Shown here one piece after another: positions 12,449 to 21,103 of a DNA stretch of 25,284 nucleotides. A program made the translations under genes and the position numbers. This stretch comes from JAVBPT01 sp031549455. GTDB lineage: Bacteria > Bacillota > Clostridia > Lachnospirales > JAKSVV01. The stretch spans positions 1-25,284 of the forward strand of contig JAVBPT010000059.1 in the NCBI GenBank assembly GCA_031549455.1. Direction: 5' to 3'. Below the pieces are notes generated by a model. That model was not told the DNA's origin. It saw only the letters and a list, made by a program, of their open reading frames with translations, and ran no database searches. How positions within the stretch are numbered: the stretch's first letter is position 1; every line of letters begins with the position of its first letter.

Positions 12449-14677
12449 ATGTCACTTTTGCAAAGCCTGAATAAGGAACAGAAAGAGGCGGTTAAAAATA
12501 TAGAAGGTGCCATGCTCGTGATAGCAGGTGCTGGAAGCGGAAAAACCAGAGTCCTAACCAACAGAATTGCTTATATGATTAAAGAGATGGGCATTGGTCC
12601 AGAAAATATACTTGCGATTACCTTTACCAACAAAGCGGCCAATGAAATGAAAGAAAGAGTGGCCACATTAGTGGGTAAACGCGCAAAAGAGATTTGGATT
12701 AGCACCTTTCATTCTACTTGTGTTCGCATTTTAAGAGAAGAAATCCACAATCTGGGATATTCATCCAACTTTACGATTTACGATGATGATGATAAAAAGA
12801 GAATTGTAAAAGATTGCATGCTTACACTCAACATCAATGAACAAAAAATTTTTGCAAAGACCATTATGAGATATATTAGCCAGAATAAAAATAGCTTTGT
12901 GAGCGTGGAAGAGGCGAAGAAAGAAGCGGGACGAGACCCGATCGCTGCACAATGTGCCAAAGTGTACGATATGTATGAAGAGATATTGGCAAAAAACAAT
13001 AGCTTGGATTTTGATGATCTAATTAAGAAAACCATAGAACTTTTTAATGAGTTTCCAAAGGTGTTAAAAAAGTATCAAACTCGTTTCCAATACATTATGG
13101 TGGACGAGTATCAGGATACCAATCATATCCAATATTTGCTTATTCAGTTGTTAAGTGATAAATATAAACATCTTTTTGTTGTGGGAGATGATGACCAAAG
13201 CATTTACAAATGGAGAGGTGCAGACATCTACAATATTTTAAATTTTGAGCAAGACTTTAAGAAAGCCAAAGTGATTCGACTAGAACAAAACTATCGATCC
13301 ACTGGTAATATTCTTTCTCTTGCCAATGCAGTGATTTCAAACAACACAGAAAGAAAAACAAAATCGCTCTGGACAGAAAAAGAGGGCGGGGACTTGATTT
13401 CTCTTTACTATGGTTATGATGAACGTGAAGAGAGCAATTTTGTAACGGAGACCATTCAAACAGCAGTAAGAGCAAAGAATAAGAATTTTAGCGATTTTGC
13501 GGTGCTCTATAGAACCAATGCGCAGTCAAGACTGATTGAAGAGCAGCTTGTCAAAGAGGGGATTCCTTATGAAATCTTCGGCGGAATTCGGTATTATGAA
13601 AGAAAAGAAGTGAAAGACATTCTTTCCTACTTAAAAGTAATCATTAATCCAGATGATGAGATCTCCATTAAGAGGGTCATCAATATACCAAAAAGAAACA
13701 TTGGGAATACGACGATTGAAAAGATCGAAAAGATTGCTAAAAAATATAATATTTCATTGTATGAAGCGCTCAGAGATTGTTCAAAATATAAGGAGATTGC
13801 AAAACTGGATTACAAGATTGAACGGTTTACATCCATTATTGAAAATGCAAAGAAAAGCCTAGAAACGGATTCTCTAAAGGAAATGATTACTGCACTGATT
13901 GAGAATACAAACTACAAACAAATGTTAGAGGAAGAGGAGACCCAGGAAGCAAAGGACCGCATCGAAAACCTCTCTGAGTTTGTTTCCAAGGTGGCTTACT
14001 TTGAACAAACGGAAGAAAATCCAACTCTTGAGAAGTTTGTAGAGGAAGTAACCCTTCTGTCCGACATCGATCGATTAGACGAGAACGTGGATGCGGTGAA
14101 GCTAATGACGATCCACATGGCAAAGGGCCTCGAATTTGATACCGTGTTTTTAACCGGATTTGAAGATGGTATTTTCCCAAGCTATTTGAGTATTTTCGAA
14201 GACAAAAACAATGAGATTGAGGAGGAGAGAAGACTGCTTTATGTGGCGATTACTCGTGCAAGAGAAAAACTGTATATCACACATACCAAGAGCAGATTAA
14301 AGAATGGACAAGTTAACCACAACAAAATCTCAAGATTTTATGAGGAGTTTCCAGAGGAGCTCATCGAAAGCAAAAAGAAAAAGGTGAAGAAACTAAAACT
14401 CGACTTCAATATAGAGGAAAGACCGACACCAAATTTGTACAGCATGCTGATTAACACAAGCAATGAAATCAAAAAATTGGTAACGCCGGAGAATGTGGCG
14501 ATGAGTTTTAAGGTTGGAGACAAGGTGGGACATAAAAAGTTTGGAAAGGGTGTTGTAAAAAATGTGATGCCGGCAGGTGCAGACTACGAACTAACTGTCC
14601 ATTTTGAAGACATCGGAACCAAAAAACTCATGAGTACTTTTGCAAATTTAGAAGCGTATGGAGCGAAGAAATTATGA
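12449..14677 (+). CDS. pcrA: ATP-dependent DNA helicase PcrA (UvrD family)
   Basis: I start at ATG 12449 (742 residues), since AAAGGGTG stands 6 bases upstream and the N-terminus MSLLQSLNKEQKEAV aligns with PcrA; an ATG at 12419 would add 10 unusual residues. All superfamily 1A helicase motifs are present: Q-motif LNKEQKEAV, Walker A AGAGSGKT (26-33), TFTNKAANEM, VDEYQDT with D219-E220, GDDDQSIYKWRGA, LEQNYRS, TIHMAKGLEF and VAITRAREKLY (from 599). The C-terminal segment VGDKVGHKKFGKGVV (about 690-704) is the tudor-like domain that binds RNA polymerase in PcrA. Length is standard. It acts in repair, transcription-replication conflicts and plasmid replication. Its last four bases overlap the mtaD start. 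Confidence 0.96.
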   Translation: MSLLQSLNKEQKEAVKNIEGAMLVIAGAGSGKTRVLTNRIAYMIKEMGIGPENILAITFTNKAANEMKERVATLVGKRAKEIWISTFHSTCVRILREEIHNLGYSSNFTIYDDDDKKRIVKDCMLTLNINEQKIFAKTIMRYISQNKNSFVSVEEAKKEAGRDPIAAQCAKVYDMYEEILAKNNSLDFDDLIKKTIELFNEFPKVLKKYQTRFQYIMVDEYQDTNHIQYLLIQLLSDKYKHLFVVGDDDQSIYKWRGADIYNILNFEQDFKKAKVIRLEQNYRSTGNILSLANAVISNNTERKTKSLWTEKEGGDLISLYYGYDEREESNFVTETIQTAVRAKNKNFSDFAVLYRTNAQSRLIEEQLVKEGIPYEIFGGIRYYERKEVKDILSYLKVIINPDDEISIKRVINIPKRNIGNTTIEKIEKIAKKYNISLYEALRDCSKYKEIAKLDYKIERFTSIIENAKKSLETDSLKEMITALIENTNYKQMLEEEETQEAKDRIENLSEFVSKVAYFEQTEENPTLEKFVEEVTLLSDIDRLDENVDAVKLMTIHMAKGLEFDTVFLTGFEDGIFPSYLSIFEDKNNEIEEERRLLYVAITRAREKLYITHTKSRLKNGQVNHNKISRFYEEFPEELIESKKKKVKKLKLDFNIEERPTPNLYSMLINTSNEIKKLVTPENVAMSFKVGDKVGHKKFGKGVVKNVMPAGADYELTVHFEDIGTKKLMSTFANLEAYGAKKL

Positions 14678-15972
14678 GGATTTTATTAAAGAATGGCCTG
14701 ATTGTAACATCAGAAAGAGAAAGAATATTACTTTCAGGATATGATATTTTAATAGAAGACAAATATATTAAGAAGATAGATCAAAATCTATCTTCTTTTG
14801 AAACGGATAAAATTATTGATTGCACGGACCAGATTATTATGCCGGGATTGATCAACTGTCATACACATACCCCCATGACACTTATGAGAAATGTGGCAGA
14901 CGATGTTTCTTTGCACGAATGGCTCTTTGAAAACATGTTTAAGATTGAGGAACACATCGATGGAAGGATGTGCTATTATGGAGCCATGCTTTCTTTCATT
15001 GAGATGATCAAAACCGGGACCACCACCTTCAACGATATGTATTCTTTTATAGAAAATATTATAGAAGCGGCAAAAAAGATCAAACTAAGAGGGGTTGTAT
15101 CAAGAGGGCTGATCGGGGACACCGGAATGGATGTGATGGATGAGCGGTTAAAAAACAATCTGGATCTCTATGAACAGTATAAAGAGGATGAACTGATTCA
15201 GGTTCATATTGCACCACATGCGATTTATACTAGTACGGAGAACTACCTAGAAAAGGCATTGCACTATGCCAAAGAATATAAACTGCCAATTCACACACAT
15301 CTTTCAGAGACCAAAAAGGAAGTGGATGATTGCATTCGTGAGAGGGGAGTGACGCCCGTTTCATACTTGAACCGTCTAGGTTATTTTGACCACAAGACGA
15401 TCTTGGCTCATATGGTGCATGTTACGGATGAGGATATTGAGATCTTAAAGGAGAAAAAGGATGTGAGCGTGGTTCACAATCCGGCAAGCAATATGAAACT
15501 AGGAAGTGGCATTGCGGATATTGTGAGCTATCTAGAAAAAGGACTCAACGTTTGTATGGGAACCGATGGAGCAGGAAGTAATAACACACTGGATTTATTT
15601 AAAGACATTCGTCTTGCGAGTTATATACAAAAAGGGTTGAGGCAGGATCCAACGGTTTTAAAAGTGGAAGAGGCAATCTGTATGTTGACAGTGAATGGAG
15701 CCAAGGCACTCGGGTTTAATAACCTAGGAATGATAAAGGAAGGCTATCTAGCGGACATCATTTTACTGGACATGAATAAGAGTTATTATTACCCAAGGAC
15801 CAACCCCCTTTCTCAGTTGATCTATTCCACCAATGGGGAGGATGTAGGGACGGTGATCATAAACGGAGAGATTATAATGGAGGATCGAAAGATTCTAACG
15901 ATCGATGAGGAAGAGGTCAAAAGAGGTTTTACGGAGGAGTTTAATAGATTAATGAAATTGTATAAAGGATAG
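14674..15972 (+). CDS. mtaD: 5-methylthioadenosine/S-adenosylhomocysteine deaminase (MtaD-type amidohydrolase)
   Basis: The 432-residue protein is an amidohydrolase of the TrzA/AtzA-MtaD group. Metal and catalytic residues stand in the usual places: H63-x-H65 in NCHTHTPM, the histidine of IHTHLSETKKEVDDC, the histidine of LAHMVHVTDEDI, and D298 in MGTDGAGSNN. The HNPASNMKLGSG segment is a hallmark of this group. The small beta domain is formed by both ends (ILLKNGLIVTSE at the start, GYLADIILLDM near residue 350). The enzyme deaminates methylthioadenosine, S-adenosylhomocysteine or adenosine. It is translationally coupled to pcrA (ATGA overlap) and precedes def by 6 bases. Substrate preference within the group is not certain. 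Confidence 0.9.
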   Translation: MRILLKNGLIVTSERERILLSGYDILIEDKYIKKIDQNLSSFETDKIIDCTDQIIMPGLINCHTHTPMTLMRNVADDVSLHEWLFENMFKIEEHIDGRMCYYGAMLSFIEMIKTGTTTFNDMYSFIENIIEAAKKIKLRGVVSRGLIGDTGMDVMDERLKNNLDLYEQYKEDELIQVHIAPHAIYTSTENYLEKALHYAKEYKLPIHTHLSETKKEVDDCIRERGVTPVSYLNRLGYFDHKTILAHMVHVTDEDIEILKEKKDVSVVHNPASNMKLGSGIADIVSYLEKGLNVCMGTDGAGSNNTLDLFKDIRLASYIQKGLRQDPTVLKVEEAICMLTVNGAKALGFNNLGMIKEGYLADIILLDMNKSYYYPRTNPLSQLIYSTNGEDVGTVIINGEIIMEDRKILTIDEEEVKRGFTEEFNRLMKLYKG

Positions 15973-15978
15973 GAAAGA

Positions 15979-16740
15979 ATGGTAAGAGAGATTAAACAAC
16001 TTGGGGAAGAAATATTAAAAGAGATCTCAGAGCTTGTGATTGCAGACAGTGAATACATTCAAAGCGTGATCGGAGATTTGACGGATACCCTACGCGAAAC
16101 GGGTGGAGTGGGAATTGCCGCGCCGCAGATTGGGGTGCCTCTTCGCATAATTGTGATGGAGGTCAAAAAGAATAGGAGATATCCAGGAAGGTCTGATTTT
16201 CCACTTACCGTGCTCATTAACCCAGAGTATCAGATTCTGGAAAACACAGAGGAAATTGATTATGAGGGATGCCTCAGTGTACCAGGAATGAGGGGACTTG
16301 TTAAAAGACATCAAAAGATTGAGGTACGGTATATTGATGCGGAGATGATCCGGAGGACGTTGACACTTGAAGGGTTTCCAGCGCGCATTGTTCAACACGA
16401 GCTGGACCACCTAAATGGAATGAGTTTTTTGAATCGTGTGGAGGATAATAAAGATCTGGTGAGCAATGACTATTATTTTTCAGACATCCAACCGCTTGAA
16501 ATCCTGAAAAAGGAGGGCGAGGTCTCCATCCAGAAGTTTTCAAAAAATTTTTTTGTAAAGATTTTGGATCTAGAAAACAAGAAGCTAAGGATTAGACTCA
16601 GCAAGAGAATCAAAAAAGAAGAAGTTTTAGAAACGTTGGCGTTTTTTGATTTTTCTGAGGGGGCAGAGGGAAAATTTGAAAAAGAGGGCATAAAGGTAAA
16701 TTACTTTGAGAAATCGAATGGATTACAAATTTTAAAATGA
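15979..16740 (+). CDS. def: Peptide deformylase with C-terminal extension
   Basis: The N-terminal 160 residues form a complete peptide deformylase. Motif 1 is GGVGIAAPQIG (42-52), motif 2 is EGCLSVP (96-102) with metal ligand C98, and motif 3 is QHELDHLNG (139-147) with ligands H140 and H144 and catalytic E141. The enzyme removes the formyl group from new N-termini. The protein is 253 residues long, whereas typical deformylases have 150-190. The last 90 or so residues (from SDIQPLEILKK) are a lysine-rich extension with strands such as FFVKILDLENKKLRIRLS, unlike methionyl-tRNA formyltransferase and unknown to me. The frame stays open with no sign of a frameshift. It lies 6 bases after mtaD and 9 before holA. 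Confidence 0.92.
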   Translation: MVREIKQLGEEILKEISELVIADSEYIQSVIGDLTDTLRETGGVGIAAPQIGVPLRIIVMEVKKNRRYPGRSDFPLTVLINPEYQILENTEEIDYEGCLSVPGMRGLVKRHQKIEVRYIDAEMIRRTLTLEGFPARIVQHELDHLNGMSFLNRVEDNKDLVSNDYYFSDIQPLEILKKEGEVSIQKFSKNFFVKILDLENKKLRIRLSKRIKKEEVLETLAFFDFSEGAEGKFEKEGIKVNYFEKSNGLQILK

Positions 16741-16749
16741 GGATTCAAA

Positions 16750-17739
16750 ATGGAAGCTTTATTGAAACAACTGACCAAAGAGATTCAGGAAAAAAATATA
16801 AGAGACTTATATTTCTTTTATGGTGAAGAAAATTATTTGAAGGATTTTTATACCCAGATGATTATAGATTGTGTGCTGGATGAGACAACGAGGGAGCTCA
16901 ACCTGGATATCATAAGCGATGAGATTGATATTGAGCGTTTAAAAGAGAAGGTAAAAGCGGCTCCCTTTTTTGCGGAAAGAAGAGTGCTTCTTTTTAGGAA
17001 AGCAGAGGTATGTGACCACAAGGAGTTGCTTGAAATTTTTAAGAATAAAGAGGAGACTACCTGTATCATTATTGACGAGGAGAGTGTAAGCAAAAAAAGT
17101 GCCGTATATAAATATTTAAAGGAGCATGCTTTTGAACTAGAGATGAAGGAGGTGCCCCCTGCTACCGCTGTGAAGTGGAGTATGAAAGCTTTTAAGGAAC
17201 AGGGTGTGAGCGTGGATAAGACGATCGCAGATCACCTGGTGGAAAGGGTGGGCACGAATCTATATTTGCTTAAAAATGAGATTGAAAAACTCGTATCTTA
17301 TAAGAATGGCAAAGCCATCACAACGGAAGACGTGAATGTGCTTTGCATTCAAAACTTTGAGTCGAGTATATTTGAGTTGTTGGAAAAGTTAACAAAAGGG
17401 GAAATCGAGGGAGCCACGAAGAGTTATCATAACCACCTGCTCAGCAAGGAGCCTCCTGTAAAGATTGAATTTATGATTGCGCGTGAGTTTCAGCTCATTT
17501 ATCAGGCCAAAAGGCTTGAGGATGCAGGGTATGGGCTGACGGAGGTGACCAATCTATTAGAGCAGAAGACCAGTTTTACAACCAAAAAGTATATCAGTAT
17601 TGGTAGAAAATATAGTGAGGAAAGTTTGAAGAGAATATTAAATTTTTGTTTAGAAACAGATATACATATCAAAAAAGGGATTATGGAAGCGGAAAAAGCG
17701 GTGGAGTTACTGATGAATAAGATTGTGGTGGAGTTATGA
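16750..17739 (+). CDS. holA: DNA polymerase III delta subunit
   Basis: The 329-residue protein has the HolA pattern. RDLYFFYGEENYLKD near residue 18 is the degenerate P-loop region, followed by LNLDIISDEID, KVKAAPFFAERRVLLFRKAEV (strand and helix of the AAA-like domain) and a helical C-terminal collar domain with VERVGTNLYLLKNEIEKL and IFELLEKLTKGE. Length matches the family. The subunit opens the sliding clamp and is essential in the clamp loader. It lies in the run pcrA-mtaD-def-holA, and its last four bases overlap the start of the next gene. No other clamp-loader gene is nearby. Confidence 0.9.
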   Translation: MEALLKQLTKEIQEKNIRDLYFFYGEENYLKDFYTQMIIDCVLDETTRELNLDIISDEIDIERLKEKVKAAPFFAERRVLLFRKAEVCDHKELLEIFKNKEETTCIIIDEESVSKKSAVYKYLKEHAFELEMKEVPPATAVKWSMKAFKEQGVSVDKTIADHLVERVGTNLYLLKNEIEKLVSYKNGKAITTEDVNVLCIQNFESSIFELLEKLTKGEIEGATKSYHNHLLSKEPPVKIEFMIAREFQLIYQAKRLEDAGYGLTEVTNLLEQKTSFTTKKYISIGRKYSEESLKRILNFCLETDIHIKKGIMEAEKAVELLMNKIVVEL

Positions 17740-18314
17740 TTTATACGGCAATTCCTTATCTTATTCTTTCTTGCATTCCGTTTATAAAACGGAAAACGCT
17801 GCTTTTTCAAATTCTTTTTTCTTCGATCATTTTCTACCTAACATATCATAAATATAGTTATGACAACTATACTTTTTTGGTTCACTTATTTCTTTTTTTC
17901 TTTCTTCAGATGGTGATGGTGATTGATTTTAGAAGCAAAAAGATCCCCAATCGATACATTTTATCCATTCTCCTCATTTTGATTGTATTTGTTGTCAATA
18001 AATATCTCCACACCAAAGAAATTTGGATACTTATAATGCCATTTATCCGGATGTTCTGTTTTTTTGCAGGATTCTATCTGATCTATCTTCTTTCCAGAAA
18101 GGGTATCGGAGGGGGAGACGTTAAGCTTCTTGGCGTTCTAGCACTGATGTTTAGTGGTTATCAGATGCTTCTTTTGCTTCTTTTTTCGTCCCTCCTCGCT
18201 CTATTTTATATCGCTTGTCTCTATGGTGTAAAGAAGATCAAGAGTAAAAAGGACAAGATTGCCTTTGGTCCTTTCATTTGCATTGTCTTTTTTGTGATGT
18301 GTTTGTGCCTTTAA
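17736..18314 (+). CDS. Short type IV prepilin peptidase (A24)
   Basis: This very hydrophobic 192-residue protein has about six to seven membrane spans. It carries both catalytic aspartates of the A24 peptidase family: D64 in MVIDFRSKKIPNR and D128 in KGIGGGDVKLLG, the GxGD motif. It lacks the N-terminal cysteine-bearing methyltransferase domain found in full-length PilD/ComC, so it should cleave prepilin leaders without methylating them, as in TadV/CpaA-type peptidases. It starts within the end of holA (ATGA overlap). No pilin or pilus assembly genes are in the window, so its substrates are elsewhere. It could serve competence pili, Tad pili or another secretion system. Confidence 0.85.
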   Translation: MIYTAIPYLILSCIPFIKRKTLLFQILFSSIIFYLTYHKYSYDNYTFLVHLFLFFFLQMVMVIDFRSKKIPNRYILSILLILIVFVVNKYLHTKEIWILIMPFIRMFCFFAGFYLIYLLSRKGIGGGDVKLLGVLALMFSGYQMLLLLLFSSLLALFYIACLYGVKKIKSKKDKIAFGPFICIVFFVMCLCL

Positions 18315-18317
18315 AGC

Positions 18318-18346
18318 TTGACAAAGGGAGTTAATTGGGATAAAAT
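18318..18346 (+). promoter_or_regulatory. Strong sigma-A promoter of the repeat-protein operon
   Basis: TTGACA (18318-18323), a 17-base spacer and TAAAAT (18341-18346): a perfect -35, ideal spacing and one change in the -10. It begins 4 bases after the preceding stop codon and leads into AAGGAGG before the first gene. Confidence 0.88.
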
Positions 18347-18370
18347 GGAAAGCAAAAAAGGAGGAAAGAA

Positions 18371-19792
18371 ATGTTTAGGTGGAAACTAAGAAAGTTAACG
18401 AATAGTCTGGGTGCATTTTATAGACAGTTTGATGAGATGGAGAAAGTAGATAAGATTAATAAGGAGATAAAAAGGTTAAAGGGGAAAGATATTTATTGGT
18501 TAATCACCAAATGTGATAAAAACCATCTGCTTGAAGTGACACGAAATTTGATGATTAGAGGTTATTTACAACTAGACAATGCATATGTAATAAATAAGAG
18601 CGATCAGAGCCGGATCAGTTTCTTTGCCGTGATTGCAAGCAGGCTAAAGTTTTATGATAAACCAGAGTTTGTAAGGCTAGTGAAAAACTCAGGGCTAGAT
18701 CAAAATGTTTTGGATTCTATAATGAGTGATGGGGGATCTGTAAAACTAGCGGAGGCGCTTTTGGACGTGGTCGATCTTTCAGCAGAATCAAAATGGGTGC
18801 ACATTATAAAGAAGTGGGATCCTAGAGGAATACCGCCTTTAATGGACCGGATTAGAGAAAAAAGCGATTTGAGAAATAGTGAAGAAGTAGCCGTTGCACT
18901 AATAAGAAGTAGCAGCGAGGCACCAATCCATTTTGCTGCCCTATTTCGAGATAATATGGAATTAGAACACAGCAAGGTATTGGCATGCTTGCTAAAAGAA
19001 TGTGATTCAGATGAGATACCATATCTTGTGAAAAACTTAGAAGGAAATCCGTGTTTACGGAATGAGGGGTTTGTAAGGAGACTGATAGAAGAATGTGATT
19101 CAGAAAGGCAAGTGTTTTTGTTCGATGCATTAGCTGGAAATGAGATGTTAGAAAATCCGAAGATTATCCAAGACTTTGTGGAAAACATACAACCTTCGGA
19201 TCTTGTACGGCTAGTAGAGAGGTTGCAGGGTAACCCTGTCTTAGAAAGCAAAGAGATTGTGCAGAAGCTATTTGCTTATTGTGAGGAGGGGAATGACAAA
19301 GGAGTGCTTCATAATCTGTTAAAATCAGAATTCTTTAGAACGGTACATATAAAAGACCAGGATATCTTTACGACAGTAGAAAGCACGTTTGAGTTGACAA
19401 ATGAGCTTATAACAGTAGAAGATAAAAGTTATGACAAGCTGTCAAATCTCAATAAAATCTATTTTCAATCTGTTTTTCATGAGGTTGTAGAACAGTATGG
19501 AGAGGTTGGAGAAAAAGAAATCCAGGCGGCGTTTTTCTTGAAGACACAAAGGGCAATTATAAGCAGCGTGTTCCCTAAAAGAGAAGAGAGGGAGGACTAT
19601 CGAGCATTTGAGATAACCGTTTTACCAGGTGGTGGATTTACCGTGATAGAAGGCGAAAAGGAGACAATCTTCGATGTGTTGTTTAACTGTTCTGTAAAAC
19701 CAGTGCAAGCCCCTTTATTCGAAGAGGGGGAAAAGGCAAAGCCCCCCATTCCCGGTGAAAAGGACACGGATCTTGACCTACAGGCGGAATAG
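18371..19792 (+). CDS. Repeat protein 1 of three: 31-residue helical repeats plus shared C-terminal domain
   Basis: I do not recognise this 473-residue family. The N-terminus (1-45) is basic and helical. From about residue 55 to 310 the protein consists of helical repeats. The clearest three are exactly 31 residues apart, starting at C211 (CDSDEIPYLVKNLEGNP), C242 (CDSERQVFLFDALAGNE) and I273 (IQPSDLVRLVERLQGNP), with C304 opening the next. Each has two predicted helices around an L-x-GN-P turn, resembling HEAT-type or LRV solenoids. The C-terminal domain (about 315-445) has SEFFRTVHIKD, LSNLNKIYF and DYRAFE, all repeated in the two paralogues downstream. An acidic Pro-rich tail ends the protein. 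There is no signal peptide or membrane span, so it is cytoplasmic. It follows a near-perfect promoter and a strong AAGGAGG site. Confidence 0.85.
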   Translation: MFRWKLRKLTNSLGAFYRQFDEMEKVDKINKEIKRLKGKDIYWLITKCDKNHLLEVTRNLMIRGYLQLDNAYVINKSDQSRISFFAVIASRLKFYDKPEFVRLVKNSGLDQNVLDSIMSDGGSVKLAEALLDVVDLSAESKWVHIIKKWDPRGIPPLMDRIREKSDLRNSEEVAVALIRSSSEAPIHFAALFRDNMELEHSKVLACLLKECDSDEIPYLVKNLEGNPCLRNEGFVRRLIEECDSERQVFLFDALAGNEMLENPKIIQDFVENIQPSDLVRLVERLQGNPVLESKEIVQKLFAYCEEGNDKGVLHNLLKSEFFRTVHIKDQDIFTTVESTFELTNELITVEDKSYDKLSNLNKIYFQSVFHEVVEQYGEVGEKEIQAAFFLKTQRAIISSVFPKREEREDYRAFEITVLPGGGFTVIEGEKETIFDVLFNCSVKPVQAPLFEEGEKAKPPIPGEKDTDLDLQAE

Positions 19793-19818
19793 TCAATAGT
19801 CAAAAGAATATTTATAAT
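19790..19818 (+). promoter_or_regulatory. Possible internal promoter between repeat genes 1 and 2
   Basis: TAGTCA (19790-19795), 17 bases and TATAAT (19813-19818) lie in the 64-base gap, with a second overlapping TATAAT at 19818-19823. The -35 is poor. It could supplement transcription of genes 2 and 3; no terminator separates gene 1 from gene 2. Confidence 0.45.
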
Positions 19819-19856
19819 ATAATGCGTATGAGACTAGAAACAAGGAGGGAGAAAAA

Positions 19857-21095
19857 ATGAATAGAGAAAGAGCAATCAAAAAATTATCGAATCGTATCTC
19901 TAAGTTTGAAGAAGGGTTGAATAGATTGGGAGGGTTAACAACCGGGGAGAGGATTCAGCTTGTGAAAATGTGTAGCCCAAAAGATTTGCCGAAGTTAACA
20001 GAAAGTTTTAAGAAGAGGGGATATTTAGAAGATGGAGTAATCGCCGAAATCGCTCATTGGGCCCATATAGAGGATATGCCAAAGATTGTAAAAATGTTTC
20101 CTGAAAATCAAAGCTGGACACAAGATTTGGGGATCTTAAGGAGTGTTGCAAGTAAGCTAGGAGGTGTTAGGCGAATCGGCGTGTTAGCTCCATTCATTAG
20201 TGTGGACCACCAAGACAGCTGGCTTTGTATTATAGAGAGTCAGTACTGGGGTGATGCTGAGGTAGAAGAATTAAAGGAGATTATTAGAGGGAACGATAGG
20301 TTAGAAGAGAATGAAAAGCTAATGGTTGCCCTAATTAAACAATCCACAGATCCTTATGCAACCTTAATCGGTATGCAGGGAGAAGCGATACTAGAAAGGG
20401 AGAGTGTGGGATATGCTTTTAAAGAGGATTTAGATAGGGGAGATATGCCGGAGCTTGTGCATATTTTATCAAACAATCCCATCTTATTCAGACAAGAAGT
20501 AATAGAGGAAATCGTGGAAAAAGCTGACAGTGAGAGAATGTTTGAACTTGTAGAAGCGTTGGCAACATACCCTGCGATGCAAAGTAGAGATCTAATAAAG
20601 AAATTGATAGAAAAAAGTGAGGAAGCAGATGAGATTGATTTGGCAAACAGCTTTTTAAAATCATCTTACTTTAGAACCATCCATCTGGAAGACCCAGAGA
20701 TATTTGAAGAAATAGAAAGTTTGTTTTTAGGCTATAACTGTGGAGACTTCGTAGACCGAAAGCAAGACGCCTACCGTAATCTATCCAATCCAGATAAAAT
20801 TTATCTTTTATCCATATGCGATCGAATATTACGACAGTACTTTGAGAATGTACCAACTGATCTGTATGAGGACTACTGCCTAAAAAGCCAACTTGCCATC
20901 ATAGATCATCTCTTTACTCCTCAACAAGGGAGGGATGATTACAGAGCGTTTGAGGTAGAAAATGTTTCGGAGGAGGGATTCACCATTGTAGAGGGCAAGG
21001 ACGTCTATAAATTCAATGTAGAGAAACGATATGAGGTTACAATACAAGACTCCCCATCCCCAGATGAAAACCCAGGTAATATAGAACTTGAGTAG
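19857..21095 (+). CDS. Repeat protein 2 of three
   Basis: This 412-residue protein is a paralogue of its two neighbours. The N-terminal helical region holds degenerate repeats (CSPKDLPKLTESFKKRGYL near residue 40, then EDMPKIVKMFPENQ). Regular 31-residue units stand near the end of the solenoid, at L192 (LDRGDMPELVHILSNNP) and A223 (ADSERMFELVEALATYP), with S254 opening the next. The shared C-terminal domain follows (about 260-395), with SSYFRTIHLEDPEIF, LSNPDKIYLLS and DDYRAFEV. The Cys-Asp pair that opens the units in the other two proteins is mostly replaced here. It ends with an acidic Pro-containing tail. It is cytoplasmic with no catalytic motif that I can see. AAGGAGGG precedes the ATG; gene 3 starts 8 bases after its stop. 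Confidence 0.85.
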   Translation: MNRERAIKKLSNRISKFEEGLNRLGGLTTGERIQLVKMCSPKDLPKLTESFKKRGYLEDGVIAEIAHWAHIEDMPKIVKMFPENQSWTQDLGILRSVASKLGGVRRIGVLAPFISVDHQDSWLCIIESQYWGDAEVEELKEIIRGNDRLEENEKLMVALIKQSTDPYATLIGMQGEAILERESVGYAFKEDLDRGDMPELVHILSNNPILFRQEVIEEIVEKADSERMFELVEALATYPAMQSRDLIKKLIEKSEEADEIDLANSFLKSSYFRTIHLEDPEIFEEIESLFLGYNCGDFVDRKQDAYRNLSNPDKIYLLSICDRILRQYFENVPTDLYEDYCLKSQLAIIDHLFTPQQGRDDYRAFEVENVSEEGFTIVEGKDVYKFNVEKRYEVTIQDSPSPDENPGNIELE

Positions 21096-21103
21096 GAGGA
21101 AAG

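Noticed and set aside
18700..19251. Minus-strand open frame of 183 codons within repeat gene 1
   Set aside because: It is a shadow of the regular repeat coding sequence, with Ser-rich translation and no start signal.
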